Origin: Thiorhodococcus mannitoliphagus
Lineage (GTDB): Bacteria > Pseudomonadota > Gammaproteobacteria > Chromatiales > Chromatiaceae
Length of the DNA: 48,092 nt
Direction: 5' to 3'
NCBI RefSeq assembly: GCF_010915725.1
Contig: NZ_JAAIJR010000033.1
Span: 1-48,092, forward strand
The position numbers and the translations under genes are program-made. How positions within the stretch are numbered: position 1 is the stretch's first letter; each line of letters starts with the position of its first letter. The notes below the pieces were generated by a model that made no database searches, was not told where the DNA came from, and saw nothing but the letters and a program-made list of their open reading frames with translations. Below are positions 8,242 to 18,229 of the stretch, piece by piece.

Positions 8242-10524
8242 CTAGAACTCCTCCCACTCGTCTTCCGTGCCCTGCAACTGCGCCGGCACCACCACGGCCG
8301 CCTTGCGCACCGCCGTTACCCGGCGGCCGGCAGAGCCCCGCGGCGTGCTGACGGCCTGAGGCGAACGCGGCTCGCGCGCCGACGTTGGCGGTTTCGGCGC
8401 CGTCTCGAGCGACGCCGCGCCGGCGGCCTGGTCGACGTTGAAGGCCCTCACGACCCGTGCCAATTGTTGGGACTGCTCTTCCAGGGATTCGGCGGCAGCC
8501 GCCGCTTCCTCAACCAGTGAAGCGTTCTGTTGAGTTACGTCGTCCATCTGGATGATGGCCTGATTCACCTGCTCGATCCCCGAGGTCTGCTCATCCGAAG
8601 CAGCCGAGATCTCGGCGATGAGGTCTGAGACCCGCTTCACCTGGCTGACGATCTCCCCCATGCTCTCGCCCGCCTCGCGCACCAGCTTGCTGCCGGCTAA
8701 GATGGCCGCTTCGTCTTCCTGGATGAGTGCCTTGATCTCCTTCGCCGCGGCGGCGGAGCGCTGCGCCAAGCTGCGTACCTCAGCGGCGACCACGGCGAAT
8801 CCACGACCCTGCTCGCCGGCCCGCGCGGCCTCGACCGCGGCGTTCAGCGCCAGGATGTTGGTCTGGAAGGCGATGCCGTCGATGACGGAGATGATATTGC
8901 TGATCTTCTCCGCGCTCTCGGTAATGGCTTGCATGGAGTTCACCGCCTCATTGACGCGCTCCCCGCCCTGGGTTGCGGCGTCACGCGCACCGCTGGCGAG
9001 CAGATTCGCCTGGCGGGCATTGTCGGCGTTCTGTTTCACCGTGGAGGTGAGTTCTTCCATGCTTGAGGCCGTCTCTTCCAAGCTGGATGCCTGCTCCTCG
9101 GTACGCTGGGAGAGATCCGAGTTACCGGAGGCGATCTCCCGCGCTGCGGTGTTGATGGTGCCGGCGGACTCCTGGATCTGGCCGATCAGTTCCTTGAGCC
9201 TGCCGAGCGTGGCATTGACTCCGGACGTGGTTTCGCCGAAAAGTCCCGGATACTCCTTAGTGATGGACTGAGTCAGATCGCCATCGCCCATCGCCTTGAC
9301 GACGCGGATCACGTCTTTGAGACCCACATCGGTGGTATCGGAGAGTTCATTGAGAAGTTGGGCGATGTCTTTGCCGAAGCCCTGCTTGCCGGCGACCTCC
9401 AGCCTCATGCTGAAATCGCCGCGACCAGCGGCGTCCACGAGTCGGCGGATCTCGGTCACCACCTCGGTCAATGCCGCCACGGTGCCATTGACCCCGATCT
9501 TCATCTGGTCAAAGCTCCCCGGATAATCGCGGGTGATGGATTGCGATAGATCGCCGACAGCCAGGGCGTTGGCAACCCGGGTGGCATCATTGAGACCGAC
9601 CTCGGTCGTCTCGACCAGGTGATTGAGTTCCGAGCCGATCTTCCTGCCAAACCCTTGCTTGTCACTGAGGTCGATGCGTTGACTGAAGTCCCCATTGGTC
9701 GAGGCATGGACCACCTCGGCAATCTCACCGACCAGACGCACCAGACTCTCTTGCATCTGCTTGAGCGCGGCCAGGAGACTCGTCGTATCGCCTGACGCAA
9801 GCGCAATGTCCTCGCTCAGGTCACCCTGCGCGATTTTCTTCAAGCTAGCCGCCGCATCCAGGGGCTCGCCGCCCAATTGCGTTAGGATGCTTCGCGCCAC
9901 CAAGAAGCCAATCAGCGCCACGACCACCAGAATCAAGAATGAAATCAAGCCATAACGAATGGCCTCCTTGGCGACGACCTTATCAACATCGTCGATATAG
10001 ACACCAGTGCCAAGGATCCACTGCCACTCGGGAATACCGACGACATAGGCCAGCTTTGGCTCGGACTTGGTTTGACCGGGGCGAGGATAGACATAGTCGA
10101 TGTAACCCTCCCCTGCCTTGCCTTTTTCGACAATCGCGTCCCACAGCTTGAAGCCTGCGGCGTCTGTCTTACCCAGGAAGCCCTTCCCCTCGTAGTCTGG
10201 GTTTGCCGACACCACTGCGCGCCCCTCGAAGTCAAAAACGAAGAAATAGTCCGCACCACTAAAGCGCAGAGGACGCAATGCATCTTTGGCTTGACGCTGG
10301 GCTTCTTCTCGAGAAAGTACCTTTTCGTTTTCCAGCGTCTGATAGGTTGCGACCACTCCCGCAGCAACCTCAACCAAATCACTGAGCCGCTCACGGTGCG
10401 CGGCGAGCGCATCGCTCTTGATGCTCATCAGCGTATAGCCTGCAATCAGAGCCAAGCCGATCAGAACGGTGACACCAGCGGTTGCTAGCCTGGTACTGAC
10501 GCGCATGCGATTGAATGAAATCAT
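8242..10524 (-). CDS. Methyl-accepting chemotaxis protein, Cache sensor with several HAMPs
   Basis: A full transmembrane receptor of 760 residues. TM1 (about 12-34) and TM2 (about 191-212) flank a periplasmic single-Cache domain ([30 protein letters not shown]), a fold that usually binds small organic ligands. After TM2 comes a HAMP, then a tandem unit of about 92 residues in two copies (about 274-365 and 366-456; compare [13 protein letters not shown] with [13 protein letters not shown]), giving a poly-HAMP rod. The signalling domain has the standard tip ([22 protein letters not shown] at its core), and the protein ends in EDEWEEF, a CheR/CheB tether. It lies between cheW and cheR, so it is probably a main partner of this array. 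The ligand cannot be read. Confidence 0.92.
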   Translation of the reverse strand: MISFNRMRVSTRLATAGVTVLIGLALIAGYTLMSIKSDALAAHRERLSDLVEVAAGVVATYQTLENEKVLSREEAQRQAKDALRPLRFSGADYFFVFDFEGRAVVSANPDYEGKGFLGKTDAAGFKLWDAIVEKGKAGEGYIDYVYPRPGQTKSEPKLAYVVGIPEWQWILGTGVYIDDVDKVVAKEAIRYGLISFLILVVVALIGFLVARSILTQLGGEPLDAAASLKKIAQGDLSEDIALASGDTTSLLAALKQMQESLVRLVGEIAEVVHASTNGDFSQRIDLSDKQGFGRKIGSELNHLVETTEVGLNDATRVANALAVGDLSQSITRDYPGSFDQMKIGVNGTVAALTEVVTEIRRLVDAAGRGDFSMRLEVAGKQGFGKDIAQLLNELSDTTDVGLKDVIRVVKAMGDGDLTQSITKEYPGLFGETTSGVNATLGRLKELIGQIQESAGTINTAAREIASGNSDLSQRTEEQASSLEETASSMEELTSTVKQNADNARQANLLASGARDAATQGGERVNEAVNSMQAITESAEKISNIISVIDGIAFQTNILALNAAVEAARAGEQGRGFAVVAAEVRSLAQRSAAAAKEIKALIQEDEAAILAGSKLVREAGESMGEIVSQVKRVSDLIAEISAASDEQTSGIEQVNQAIIQMDDVTQQNASLVEEAAAAAESLEEQSQQLARVVRAFNVDQAAGAASLETAPKPPTSAREPRSPQAVSTPRGSAGRRVTAVRKAAVVVPAQLQGTEDEWEEF

Positions 10525-10626
10525 TCCCGATCCTTCATAAATAATTGTTCAACCAAAGACCTTGCGTCACCGGAACGACAAGACCGATAGGGGAGACCCT
10601 TGCCTATTCAGCAAATGAGCAAGCCG

Positions 10627-11130
10627 TCACGCCGCCGCGTTCTGAGCCTGATCGACGAGCCCCATCTCACCGCTCGTCATCAGCTTTTCAATGTCCACCA
10701 TAATGACCATCCGCTCTTCGAGCGTAGCAAGACCATTGATGTAGTCGGTATCAAGAACGGCGCCGAACTCAGGCGCCGGACTGATCTTATTGTTGCTGAG
10801 TGCAATCACGTCCGAGACGCCATCCACCACCATGCCAATCACACGTCCGGCGATATTGAGGATGATGACGACCGTGAATTGGTTGTACTCGACCTGCCCC
10901 AAGTTGAACTTGAGCCGCATGTCGATGATCGGGACGATCACCCCACGCATGTTGATCACGCCCTTGATGAACTCGGGCGAGTTAGCAATCTTGGTCACGG
11001 CGTCGTAGCCGCGAATTTCCTGCACCTTGAGGATGTCGATCCCATACTCTTCGTCGCCGAGATTGAAGGTCAGGTACTCCCGTGAGTCCTCGCTCATGGT
11101 CGCGCCCCCCTCCTTGCTCAATTCGTTCAT
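10627..11130 (-). CDS. cheW: CheW chemotaxis coupling protein
   Basis: CheW links receptors to CheA. The 167-residue product is very close to enterobacterial CheW over its whole length ([49 protein letters not shown]). Two starts are possible: this ATG, preceded by GGAGA at 7 bases, or Met12 at 11097, preceded by AAGGAGG at a longer 11 bases; the conserved fold begins after Met12 either way. It lies 45 bp after cheA and about 100 bp before the receptor gene. Confidence 0.95.
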   Translation of the reverse strand: MNELSKEGGATMSEDSREYLTFNLGDEEYGIDILKVQEIRGYDAVTKIANSPEFIKGVINMRGVIVPIIDMRLKFNLGQVEYNQFTVVIILNIAGRVIGMVVDGVSDVIALSNNKISPAPEFGAVLDTDYINGLATLEERMVIMVDIEKLMTSGEMGLVDQAQNAAA

Positions 11131-11175
11131 CTGCTGCTCTCCGGTAGATTTGAGTGCGTCTGCTTCTATGCCGGC

Positions 11176-13491
11176 TCAGGCCGCCTTGCGGTTGAGGCGG
11201 ACCAAGGCGTCCACGTCTAGGATCAGGGCGACCCGGCCGTCGCCCATGATGGTGGCGCCCGAGACGCCCTCGACCTTGCGGTAGTTGGTCTCCAGGCTCT
11301 TGATGACGACCTGATGCTGAGCGACCAGCTCCTCGACGAGCAGGGCGGCGCGGCCCTCATTGGTGTCGACGATGACCAGGATGCCGTCTTCGTAGGGAAT
11401 CTTCTCGCCGCCGTCGTTGAAGACATCCTGCAGGACGACCAAGGGCAAATACTCCCCGCTGACCTGCACCACCTGGCCGCGCCCCGCCACGGACTTGAAC
11501 TGCTCCGGCCGCGGCTGGATGGATTCCTGAATGGCCGTCAGCGGCAGGATGAACATCTCCTCTCCCATGCGCACCGAGAGTCCGTCCAGGATCGCCAGGG
11601 TCAGGGGTAGACGAATGGTGATCCGCGTGCCCTGTCCCGGGGTGGAATCGATGTCGACCCGACCGTTCATCTCCTCGATGTTCCGCCGCACGACGTCCAT
11701 GCCGACACCGCGCCCAGAGATGTCCGTCACCTTCTCGGCGGTCGAGAAGCCGGGGTGGAAAATGAGATGCCACACATCCTTGTCGGACGGATTCTCCGGC
11801 ATGGCGATGCCCTGCTTCTCGGCCTTGGCGAGGATCTTCTCGCGATTGAGGCCGCCCCCGTCGTCCGTGATCTCGACCACGACACTGCCGCCGCGATGGC
11901 TCGCCTTGAGCACGATCTCGCCGCTCTCGGGCTTGCCCGCCTCGAGACGCTGCTCTGGGAGTTCAATGCCGTGGTCGATGCTGTTGCGCACCAGGTGATT
12001 GAGCGGATCCGCCAGACGCTCAATGAGCCCCTTGTCCAGCTCGGTGTCCTCGCCGATCAGCTTGAGCGAGACCTTCTTGCCCAGGGTCGCTGCGGTGTCT
12101 CGCACCACGCGCGGGAAACGGTTGAAGACGAAGCTGATCGGCATCATGCGGATCGACATCACCGCTTGCTGCAGATCGCGCGAGTTGCGCTCCAGGTTGG
12201 AGAGCCCGTCGAAGATGCGTTCGAAGACCGTGGAATCCAGTTCCGAGGCGGACTCGGCCAGCATCGCATGGGTGATCACCAACTCACCGACCAGGTTGAT
12301 GAGTTCGTCGACCTTCTCGACGCTGACGCGGATAGAGGACTCGCCGGACGCCGGGCGTTTGGCGGCAGCCGCCTGCGACGGCTTAGCTGCGCTGCTCGGG
12401 ACAGGGCGCATGGGCTGGCTTGGCGCCGCTGGCTCGGCATTGGTTGATGCCTGCTTGGGCGCCCCGGGAGCGGTGTCGAAGAAGCCAAAGCCCTGAGTCT
12501 CCTCAGCGCGGTCGCGGTCCGCGACGGAGGCGACCTCCTGCATGCCTGGACTGCCGCCGAAGAGCCCGAACCCATCACCCTCTTGGTCGACGGCCTGATC
12601 CGCGCCGGGTGCGCCGGCAAAGAAGCCGAAGCCATCGTCCTCATCGACCAGGTGCGCTGCCGCCTCGGCCTGATCCAGACCAGGCGCGCCGGCAAAAAAC
12701 CCGAAGCCGTCGCCTTCATCGACCTCGGATGGCGTCGCCGTCTGCTCCGTGCCAGGCGCGCCGTCGAAGAAGCCGAAGGAGTCATCTTCATCGGCGTCGC
12801 AGGACCCCGGCTCAAAGGGCGCCTCTCCGTCCGTCTGGGGCAACAGCTCGACCCCATCCGCATCGCAGAGGAAGGCCATGATGTCCCTGATCGCAGCGGC
12901 GTCGCTGTCCGTGAGCAGTTGCCAGTGACAGAGATCTGGTCCGTCTTCCCGCACCCTTTCGATGGAGCCGAGCCCCGCGAGTCCATCGAAGAGCGCACTC
13001 AGCGCCTGCGCCTTCGTGCAGCCCACCTCGCTCGGGTTGAAGCGCACCTGCCAAAGCGTCGATGCCTGCTGGACCTCGTCCACGTCGCCGCTGGTCGCGA
13101 TCTCTGGTGCGGCCAGTTCGGCAAGGCGCTGGCACACCTCGTCGGCGCGCGGGTCTTCGTACTCGGTCCCCGCCTGATGAGCGCCGAGCTGCTCGCGGAT
13201 GATGTCGCCGGCCTGAAGAAAGGTATCGACCATCTCGACCGTGACGTCGAGTTCCTGCTTGCGCAGTCGGTCCAGCAGCGTCTCTAGAACATGCGTCACT
13301 TCGGCCATGTCGTTGAAGCCAAAGGTGGCCGCGCCTCCCTTGATGGAGTGCGCAGAACGGAAGATGGCGTTCAGGGTCTCGAGGTCCGGGGCCTCGACGT
13401 CCAGCTCCAAGAGCAGTCCTTCCATGGCAGCCAAGTGCTCCGCCGCCTCTTCGAAGAACACTTGATAGAACTGGCTTAGATCGATGCTCAT
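11176..13491 (-). CDS. cheA: CheA chemotaxis histidine kinase
   Basis: A 771-residue CheA. The P1 HPt domain (1-~130) has phospho-His48 in RSAHSIKGG. A small domain at about 145-218 sits where CheY/CheB-binding P2 is expected. P3 dimerisation starts near 387 (IRVSVEKVDELINLVGEL), P4 kinase has the N-box LVRNSIDHGIE and the TDDGGGLN loop, and P5 (CheW-like) ends the protein. The long P2-P3 linker contains five copies of an FGFF-GAPG motif (238-247, 262-271, 287-296, 307-316, 334-343) spaced by acidic or polar stretches. This is much richer than in E. coli CheA. It phosphorylates CheY, CheB and perhaps the receiver phosphatase at the end of the cluster. Confidence 0.95.
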   Translation of the reverse strand: MSIDLSQFYQVFFEEAAEHLAAMEGLLLELDVEAPDLETLNAIFRSAHSIKGGAATFGFNDMAEVTHVLETLLDRLRKQELDVTVEMVDTFLQAGDIIREQLGAHQAGTEYEDPRADEVCQRLAELAAPEIATSGDVDEVQQASTLWQVRFNPSEVGCTKAQALSALFDGLAGLGSIERVREDGPDLCHWQLLTDSDAAAIRDIMAFLCDADGVELLPQTDGEAPFEPGSCDADEDDSFGFFDGAPGTEQTATPSEVDEGDGFGFFAGAPGLDQAEAAAHLVDEDDGFGFFAGAPGADQAVDQEGDGFGLFGGSPGMQEVASVADRDRAEETQGFGFFDTAPGAPKQASTNAEPAAPSQPMRPVPSSAAKPSQAAAAKRPASGESSIRVSVEKVDELINLVGELVITHAMLAESASELDSTVFERIFDGLSNLERNSRDLQQAVMSIRMMPISFVFNRFPRVVRDTAATLGKKVSLKLIGEDTELDKGLIERLADPLNHLVRNSIDHGIELPEQRLEAGKPESGEIVLKASHRGGSVVVEITDDGGGLNREKILAKAEKQGIAMPENPSDKDVWHLIFHPGFSTAEKVTDISGRGVGMDVVRRNIEEMNGRVDIDSTPGQGTRITIRLPLTLAILDGLSVRMGEEMFILPLTAIQESIQPRPEQFKSVAGRGQVVQVSGEYLPLVVLQDVFNDGGEKIPYEDGILVIVDTNEGRAALLVEELVAQHQVVIKSLETNYRKVEGVSGATIMGDGRVALILDVDALVRLNRKAA

Positions 13492-13525
13492 TCCAAGGCC
13501 TCTCGTCTTTGACTCTGCGGCTGGC

Positions 13526-13891
13526 TCAGCCGATGACCTTGCGGACGACGTCCAAGAGCTTCTGCGGGTCGAACGGCTTGACCAGCCAGCCAGTCGCGCC
13601 GGCGGCGCGTCCCTGGGTCTTCATGGCATCGCTGGACTCGGTGGTGAGCATGAGGATGGGAACCGTCTTGTACTGCGGCATGGCACGCAGCTGCTTGATG
13701 AGCGTCAGCCCGTCCATGCGCGGCATGTTCTGGTCGGTGAAGATGAGGTTGAAGCTCCCGGAGCGGGCCTTGTCGAGCCCGTCCTGCCCGTCAACCGCTT
13801 CCGACACCGAGTAGCCCGCACCTTTCAAGGTGAAGGTGACCATCTGGCGAATGGACGGAGAGTCGTCCACTGTGAGAATCGTCTTAGCCAT
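13526..13891 (-). CDS. cheY: CheY chemotaxis response regulator
   Basis: A single receiver domain of 121 residues from the ATG at 13891: D9/D10, phospho-acceptor D53 (IFTDQNMPRMDG), T83/T84 and K105 are all present. Longer in-frame translations upstream have no family similarity. It is the first gene of the minus-strand chemotaxis cluster, 34 bp before cheA. The WLVKPFDPQKL end resembles the CheY type that sits next to cheA in many proteobacteria; this could be the motor-binding CheY, but other CheY genes may exist elsewhere. Confidence 0.93.
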   Translation of the reverse strand: MAKTILTVDDSPSIRQMVTFTLKGAGYSVSEAVDGQDGLDKARSGSFNLIFTDQNMPRMDGLTLIKQLRAMPQYKTVPILMLTTESSDAMKTQGRAAGATGWLVKPFDPQKLLDVVRKVIG

Positions 13892-14066
13892 GGCATGCGC
13901 CCTGAAGATTACTGTGGTTCTGAATTCGAGAGGCGACCCGGTGAGGCCCCATCCCATTCCTGTCGATACACATCGCCCGACCTCTCGCCGGCCTTGCCCG
14001 AGCCGAGGCGAGGCCCGCCCCTTTTATACACCGCTCATCTTGACTGCACCGCTCATCGCCACCCAG

Positions 14067-14093
14067 TCGACGGCTAATCCCCCCGCACTTATA
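14067..14093 (-). promoter_or_regulatory. Possible sigma-28 (FliA) promoter for the chemotaxis cluster
   Basis: Read on the minus strand there is TATA, 15 bases, then GCCGTCGA. The flagellar sigma-28 consensus is TAAA-N15-GCCGATAA, so the spacing and the GCCG core fit but several other bases do not. It lies about 176 bp upstream of the cheY start. Chemotaxis genes are often FliA-dependent, which is the main reason to note it. Confidence 0.25.
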
Positions 14094-14393
14094 GTTCCGG
14101 AGTTGGTGCGCGACAACGCGCCCTAGGGAACAATTTCCATTTCATTGAACCTGATCACATCTAGGGATGTGGAGCCTGCTCGGTTTCGAGCCTCACCAAG
14201 CTCTGCAAGAGCGGCGACCAACCATCGCCCCCTCATCGCTCCAAGGGCGTGAGTGTCTCCGATGCAGCGACTGCGTTGTGTGAACTGCATCGCCCAACGC
14301 AGACCCCACCGCCAGCCGGAGCGCGCAATCACAAAGTCTTTGACCCATCCCCAATTGCCGGGGGGCGTTGGTCGTAAAGCCGGCCATCGCGAC

Positions 14394-14441
14394 GGCATCA
14401 CCTCGTAACGGTATCACCTCGTAACGGCATCACCTTGTAGA
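14394..14441. repeat. Three tandem copies of a 16-bp repeat
   Basis: Three head-to-tail units of GGCATCACCTCGTAAC with one change in the second and small changes at the end of the third. They lie about 130 bp upstream of mfd. There are no spacers, so it is not a CRISPR; no function is evident. The copy number could vary between strains. Confidence 0.8.
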
Positions 14442-14568
14442 GGATGCAACGCGCAGCGGTTCCACCTTCGGCGTCGCGCTTGGCATCGCTGGCCGATCGC
14501 CCTGCAGCCGCGCCGATGCTATGCGAAAATCCAGTTCCTTTTCGATGACCTGAGGCCCTATCCAGACA

Positions 14569-17500
14569 ATGCATTCGGAGGCACCGACCCAGCTCCATTC
14601 GCCGCTCGATCCACCGCTGCCGCAACGCCCTGGCGAGCGACTGCTCTGGGGGCGCCTCTACGGCTCCGGCGCCGCCCTCGCCATCGCTGGCGCGGCCCGG
14701 CGGCATTCCGGGTTGATCCTGGCGCTCACCCAAGACGTTCAGGCCGCCACCAATTTGAGGGCCGAGCTGGCCTTCTTCTTGGCAGGGACGGACCTCCAGA
14801 TCCTCGGCTTTCCGGATTGGGAGACGCTGCCCTATGACGTCTTCTCGCCGCTGCCCGAGCTGGTCTCGGAGCGGTTGCTGACGCTGCATCGGCTGCCCCA
14901 GGTGCAGCGCGGCGTCCTGGTCGTGCCGGTTCCGACCCTCATGCAGCGCCTGCCGCCGCGCGAGTACGTCGACGGGCACTCCCTGGTGCTCAAAGTTGGT
15001 GAGCGCCTTGATCTGGATCTGACTCGACAACGTCTGGAGCGCGCCGGCTATTCCTGTGTCTCCCAAGTCATCGGTCATGGCGAGTTCGCGGTGCGCGGCT
15101 CCCTGCTGGACGTCTTCCCCATGGGCAGTCAGGTGCCGCTGCGGATCGACCTCATGGACGACGAGGTCGATACCATCCGCACCTTCGATCCGGACACACA
15201 GCGCTCCAGCGAAAAGATCGACCAGATCCGCCTGCTCCCCGCTCGCGAGTTTCCCCTCGACGAGGACGCCGTCGCCGGTTTCCGGCAGCGCTACCGGGCG
15301 GCGCTCGAAGGCGATCCCAAAGGCAGTTTCATCTACCGCGAGGTCTCGAACGGCAACGCGCCCGGGGGCGTCGAATACTATCTGCCACTCTTCTTCGCGG
15401 AGACGGCGACCCTGTTCGACTATCTGCCAGAAGATGCCCTGGTGCTAGAGCCGGCAGACTGTCGCGAGACCGGCAAGTCCTTCTACCAAGGGGTGCAGCA
15501 GCGCTACGAGCAGCGGCGCCATGACCTGGAACGCCCGCTGCTCGCTCCAGAGCGGCTCTACTTGATGCCTGACCAACTCGCGGGCGCACTCAATCGGCAC
15601 GCCGGCATCCTCTACCAGTCGCCCGAGATCCCCGAGCGCAGGCGCGGCTACGCGGGTGTCGCCAACTTCGCGACCACGACCCTCCCGCCACTCGCCGTGC
15701 AGGCGCGTGCGGCCGAGCCGGCCCAGGCGCTCAAGGGCTTTCTGGACAGGCCAGGACTACGGGTGCTGTTCGGCGCAGAGAGTACCGGCCGCCGCGAGAT
15801 GCTCGCCGAGCACCTTCAGGGATTCGGTATCCAGGCGCGCCAGGTTCCGGGCTGGCAAGCCTTCCTCGAGGGTGATCAGCGCCTCGGCTTGACCGTGGCC
15901 CCGATCGAGCAAGGACTGCTGCTCGAGCAGGCCGGCATCGCCATCGTCACCGAGACCCAGCTCTATGGCGAGCGCGTGCGCCAGGAGCGGCGCCGAAAGG
16001 CCCGCGAGCGCGACAGCGACGCCATCGTCCGCAACCTCACGGAGCTGACCGAAGGGGCACCCGTGGTGCATGAAGACCATGGGGTCGGACGCTACCTCGG
16101 GCTGCAAACGCTCGCGGTCGGCGGCATGATCGCCGAGTTCCTGGCCCTGGAGTACGCCAAGGGGGACAAGCTCTATGTCCCGGTCAGCTCGCTGCATCTG
16201 ATCTCGCGCTACACCGGCGCCTCGCCCGAGAGCGCACCGCTGCACCGCCTCGGCGGCGATCAATGGGACCGGGTCAAACGCAAGGCCGCGCAGAAGGCCC
16301 ATGACGTCGCCGCCGAATTGCTGGACATCTACGCCCGCCGCGCAGCACGTCAGGGCGTGGCCTTTCCGAAGCATGGGGATGAGTACGCCGCCTTCGCCGC
16401 AGCCTTCGCGTTCGAGGAGACGCCGGATCAGTTGCGCGCCATCGAGTCCGTGCTGGATGACATGGCCGACCCCAAGCCCATGGACCGCGTGGTCTGCGGC
16501 GACGTCGGCTTCGGCAAGACCGAGGTCGCCATGCGCGCCGCCTTCATGGCCGTCAATGGCGGACGCCAGGTCGCCGTGCTGGTGCCAACCACCCTGCTGG
16601 CCGAGCAGCACTTCGAGAACTTCTCCGACCGCTTCGCCGACTGGCCCGTCCGGGTGGAGAGCCTGTCGCGCTTTCGCACCACCAAAGAGCAGAAAAAGAT
16701 CCTGGAAGGGCTCGAGGCCGGCACCGTCGACATCGTCGTCGGCACCCACAAGCTGCTGCAGCCCAGCATCCGGTTCAAGAACCTGGGGCTGGCCATCATC
16801 GACGAGGAGCACCGCTTCGGCGTCCGTCACAAGGAGCAGCTGAAGAACCTGCGCAGCGAGGTCGACATCCTCACCCTGACCGCCACACCCATCCCGCGGA
16901 CGCTCAACATGGCCATGTCCGGCCTGCGCGACCTCTCCATCATCGCCACGCCGCCGGTCGAGCGTCACCCCATCAAGACCTTCGTCAGTGCCTGGAACGA
17001 CGCGCTGCTCCAAGAGGCCGTGTTGCGCGAGCTCAAGCGCGGCGGTCAGGTCTACTTCCTCCACAACGAGGTCGAGACCATCGAGAACCAGGCGCAAAAG
17101 CTGGAGGCGCTGATCCCGGAGGCCCGCGTCCAGGTCGCCCACGGCCAGATGCGCGAGCGCGACCTGGAGCGCGTCATGCGCGACTTCTACCACCAGCGTT
17201 TCAACCTGCTGATCTGCACCACCATCATCGAAAGCGGCATCGACGTCCCCAGCGCCAACACCATCATCATCAACCGCGCCGACAAGCTCGGCCTCGCCCA
17301 GCTCCACCAGCTGCGCGGGCGGGTCGGGCGCTCGCACCACCGCGCCTACGCCTACCTCATCACGCCCCCGGCCAAGGCGATGACGGCGGACGCCAAGAAG
17401 CGGCTGGAGGCGATCGAGTCCATGGAAGACCTGGGCGCCGGCTTCACCCTGGCGACGCACGACCTGGAGATCCGCGGTGCCGGCGAGCTGCTCGGCGACG

Positions 17501-18051
17501 ATCAATCCGGCCAGATCACCGAGATCGGCTTCACCCTCTACATGGAGCTGCTCGAACGCGCCGTCGACGCCCTCAAGGCCGGCCGCACGCCGGAGCTGGA
17601 CCGCCCGCTCGACCACGGCGCCGAGATCGACCTCGGCATCCCCGCCCTGCTGCCGAGCGACTACCTGCCCGACGTCCACGCCCGTCTGGTCATGTACAAA
17701 CGCATCGCCAGCGCCGCCGACCGGGACGCCCTGCGCGAGGTCCAGGTGGAGATGATCGACCGTTTCGGCACCCTGCCAGATCCAGCCAAGAACCTGATCG
17801 ACATCACCGAACTCAAGCTCAAGGTCCAGCCCTGGGGCATTCGCAAGATCGAAGCGGGCCCGGGCAGCGGACGCATCCACTTCACCGATTCGCCCAAGAT
17901 CGACCCCGCCAACCTCATCCGACTGGTCCAGACCAAGCCCAAGGAATTCAAGCTGGATGGCGCGGACAAGCTGAAGTTCTTCCGCGAGATGGCGGAGCCG
18001 GAGCAGCGGCTGCGGCAGATCAGAACCGTCGTCGAGCAATTGACGGGCTGA
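14569..18051 (+). CDS. mfd: Mfd transcription-repair coupling factor
   Basis: A full-length Mfd (1160 residues). It displaces RNA polymerase stalled at DNA lesions and recruits UvrA. The order of parts is normal: an N-terminal UvrB-like module (about 1-350), the RNA-polymerase interaction domain (about 480-550, starting near GAPVVHEDHGVGRYLG), the RecG-like translocase with Walker A GDVGFGKTEVA and DEEH box (IIDEEHRFGV), helicase motifs such as GRVGRSHH, and the C-terminal TRCF domain that masks UvrA binding. It starts about 600 bp from divergent cheY and is followed by a long GC hairpin. Very GC-rich third positions give long spurious frames on the opposite strand. Confidence 0.97.
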   Translation: MHSEAPTQLHSPLDPPLPQRPGERLLWGRLYGSGAALAIAGAARRHSGLILALTQDVQAATNLRAELAFFLAGTDLQILGFPDWETLPYDVFSPLPELVSERLLTLHRLPQVQRGVLVVPVPTLMQRLPPREYVDGHSLVLKVGERLDLDLTRQRLERAGYSCVSQVIGHGEFAVRGSLLDVFPMGSQVPLRIDLMDDEVDTIRTFDPDTQRSSEKIDQIRLLPAREFPLDEDAVAGFRQRYRAALEGDPKGSFIYREVSNGNAPGGVEYYLPLFFAETATLFDYLPEDALVLEPADCRETGKSFYQGVQQRYEQRRHDLERPLLAPERLYLMPDQLAGALNRHAGILYQSPEIPERRRGYAGVANFATTTLPPLAVQARAAEPAQALKGFLDRPGLRVLFGAESTGRREMLAEHLQGFGIQARQVPGWQAFLEGDQRLGLTVAPIEQGLLLEQAGIAIVTETQLYGERVRQERRRKARERDSDAIVRNLTELTEGAPVVHEDHGVGRYLGLQTLAVGGMIAEFLALEYAKGDKLYVPVSSLHLISRYTGASPESAPLHRLGGDQWDRVKRKAAQKAHDVAAELLDIYARRAARQGVAFPKHGDEYAAFAAAFAFEETPDQLRAIESVLDDMADPKPMDRVVCGDVGFGKTEVAMRAAFMAVNGGRQVAVLVPTTLLAEQHFENFSDRFADWPVRVESLSRFRTTKEQKKILEGLEAGTVDIVVGTHKLLQPSIRFKNLGLAIIDEEHRFGVRHKEQLKNLRSEVDILTLTATPIPRTLNMAMSGLRDLSIIATPPVERHPIKTFVSAWNDALLQEAVLRELKRGGQVYFLHNEVETIENQAQKLEALIPEARVQVAHGQMRERDLERVMRDFYHQRFNLLICTTIIESGIDVPSANTIIINRADKLGLAQLHQLRGRVGRSHHRAYAYLITPPAKAMTADAKKRLEAIESMEDLGAGFTLATHDLEIRGAGELLGDDQSGQITEIGFTLYMELLERAVDALKAGRTPELDRPLDHGAEIDLGIPALLPSDYLPDVHARLVMYKRIASAADRDALREVQVEMIDRFGTLPDPAKNLIDITELKLKVQPWGIRKIEAGPGSGRIHFTDSPKIDPANLIRLVQTKPKEFKLDGADKLKFFREMAEPEQRLRQIRTVVEQLTG

Positions 18052-18083
18052 CCGGAGCAGCGCAGGAATGTCGACCGACAAAG

Positions 18084-18152
18084 GTGGGAGCGCCGCCCCG
18101 GCGCGACGGATGCCGCTCCGAACAACCGATCGCGGCGGGGCGCCGCTCCCAC
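18084..18152. terminator. Long GC-rich inverted repeat after mfd
   Basis: Two 17-bp arms (18084-18100, 18136-18152) match with one mismatch and start 32 bp beyond the mfd stop codon. No T-run follows. It may end transcription or be a REP-like dispersed palindrome; the outer GTGGGAGC arm also occurs at 218-241. Confidence 0.45.
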
Positions 18153-18173
18153 GGCCGATGACGGATCGGTAGC

Positions 18174-18229
18174 TCGGATGGGCAAAGTCCGCGCTCCAAG
18201 CGCGAATGCCACCTCGGCGCTGGATGGAC
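18174..18229. repeat. Truncated copy of a dispersed palindromic repeat
   Basis: This segment matches the complete palindromic repeat at 22961-23027 in its left arm (GGATGGGCAAAGTCCG) and interior (CCTCGGCGCTGGA-GGAC). Its right arm is missing: after GGAC the sequence passes directly into cas7 codons. The repeat boundary therefore coincides with the cas7 truncation point. Confidence 0.7.

Larger units (their letters stand above)
13892..14568. other. Non-coding gap between divergent cheY and mfd
   Basis: No credible gene was found in these 677 bp; short open frames here have no recognisable features. The stretch should hold the promoters of both the chemotaxis cluster and mfd. It contains a candidate FliA-type promoter for cheY (14067-14093) and a three-unit 16-bp tandem repeat (14394-14441). 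Confidence 0.6.

Noticed and set aside
14123-14401. 92-codon minus-strand frame in the cheY-mfd gap
   Set aside because: No recognisable motif, no convincing ribosome binding site, and it overlaps tandem repeats.
14394-14441. Three 16-bp repeats considered as a CRISPR array
   Set aside because: The units are head to tail with no spacers and no dyad.
18084-18152. Hairpin after mfd as an attachment site of an integrated element carrying the cas genes
   Set aside because: No integrase, no tRNA gene and no matching direct repeat on the far side of the cas region.
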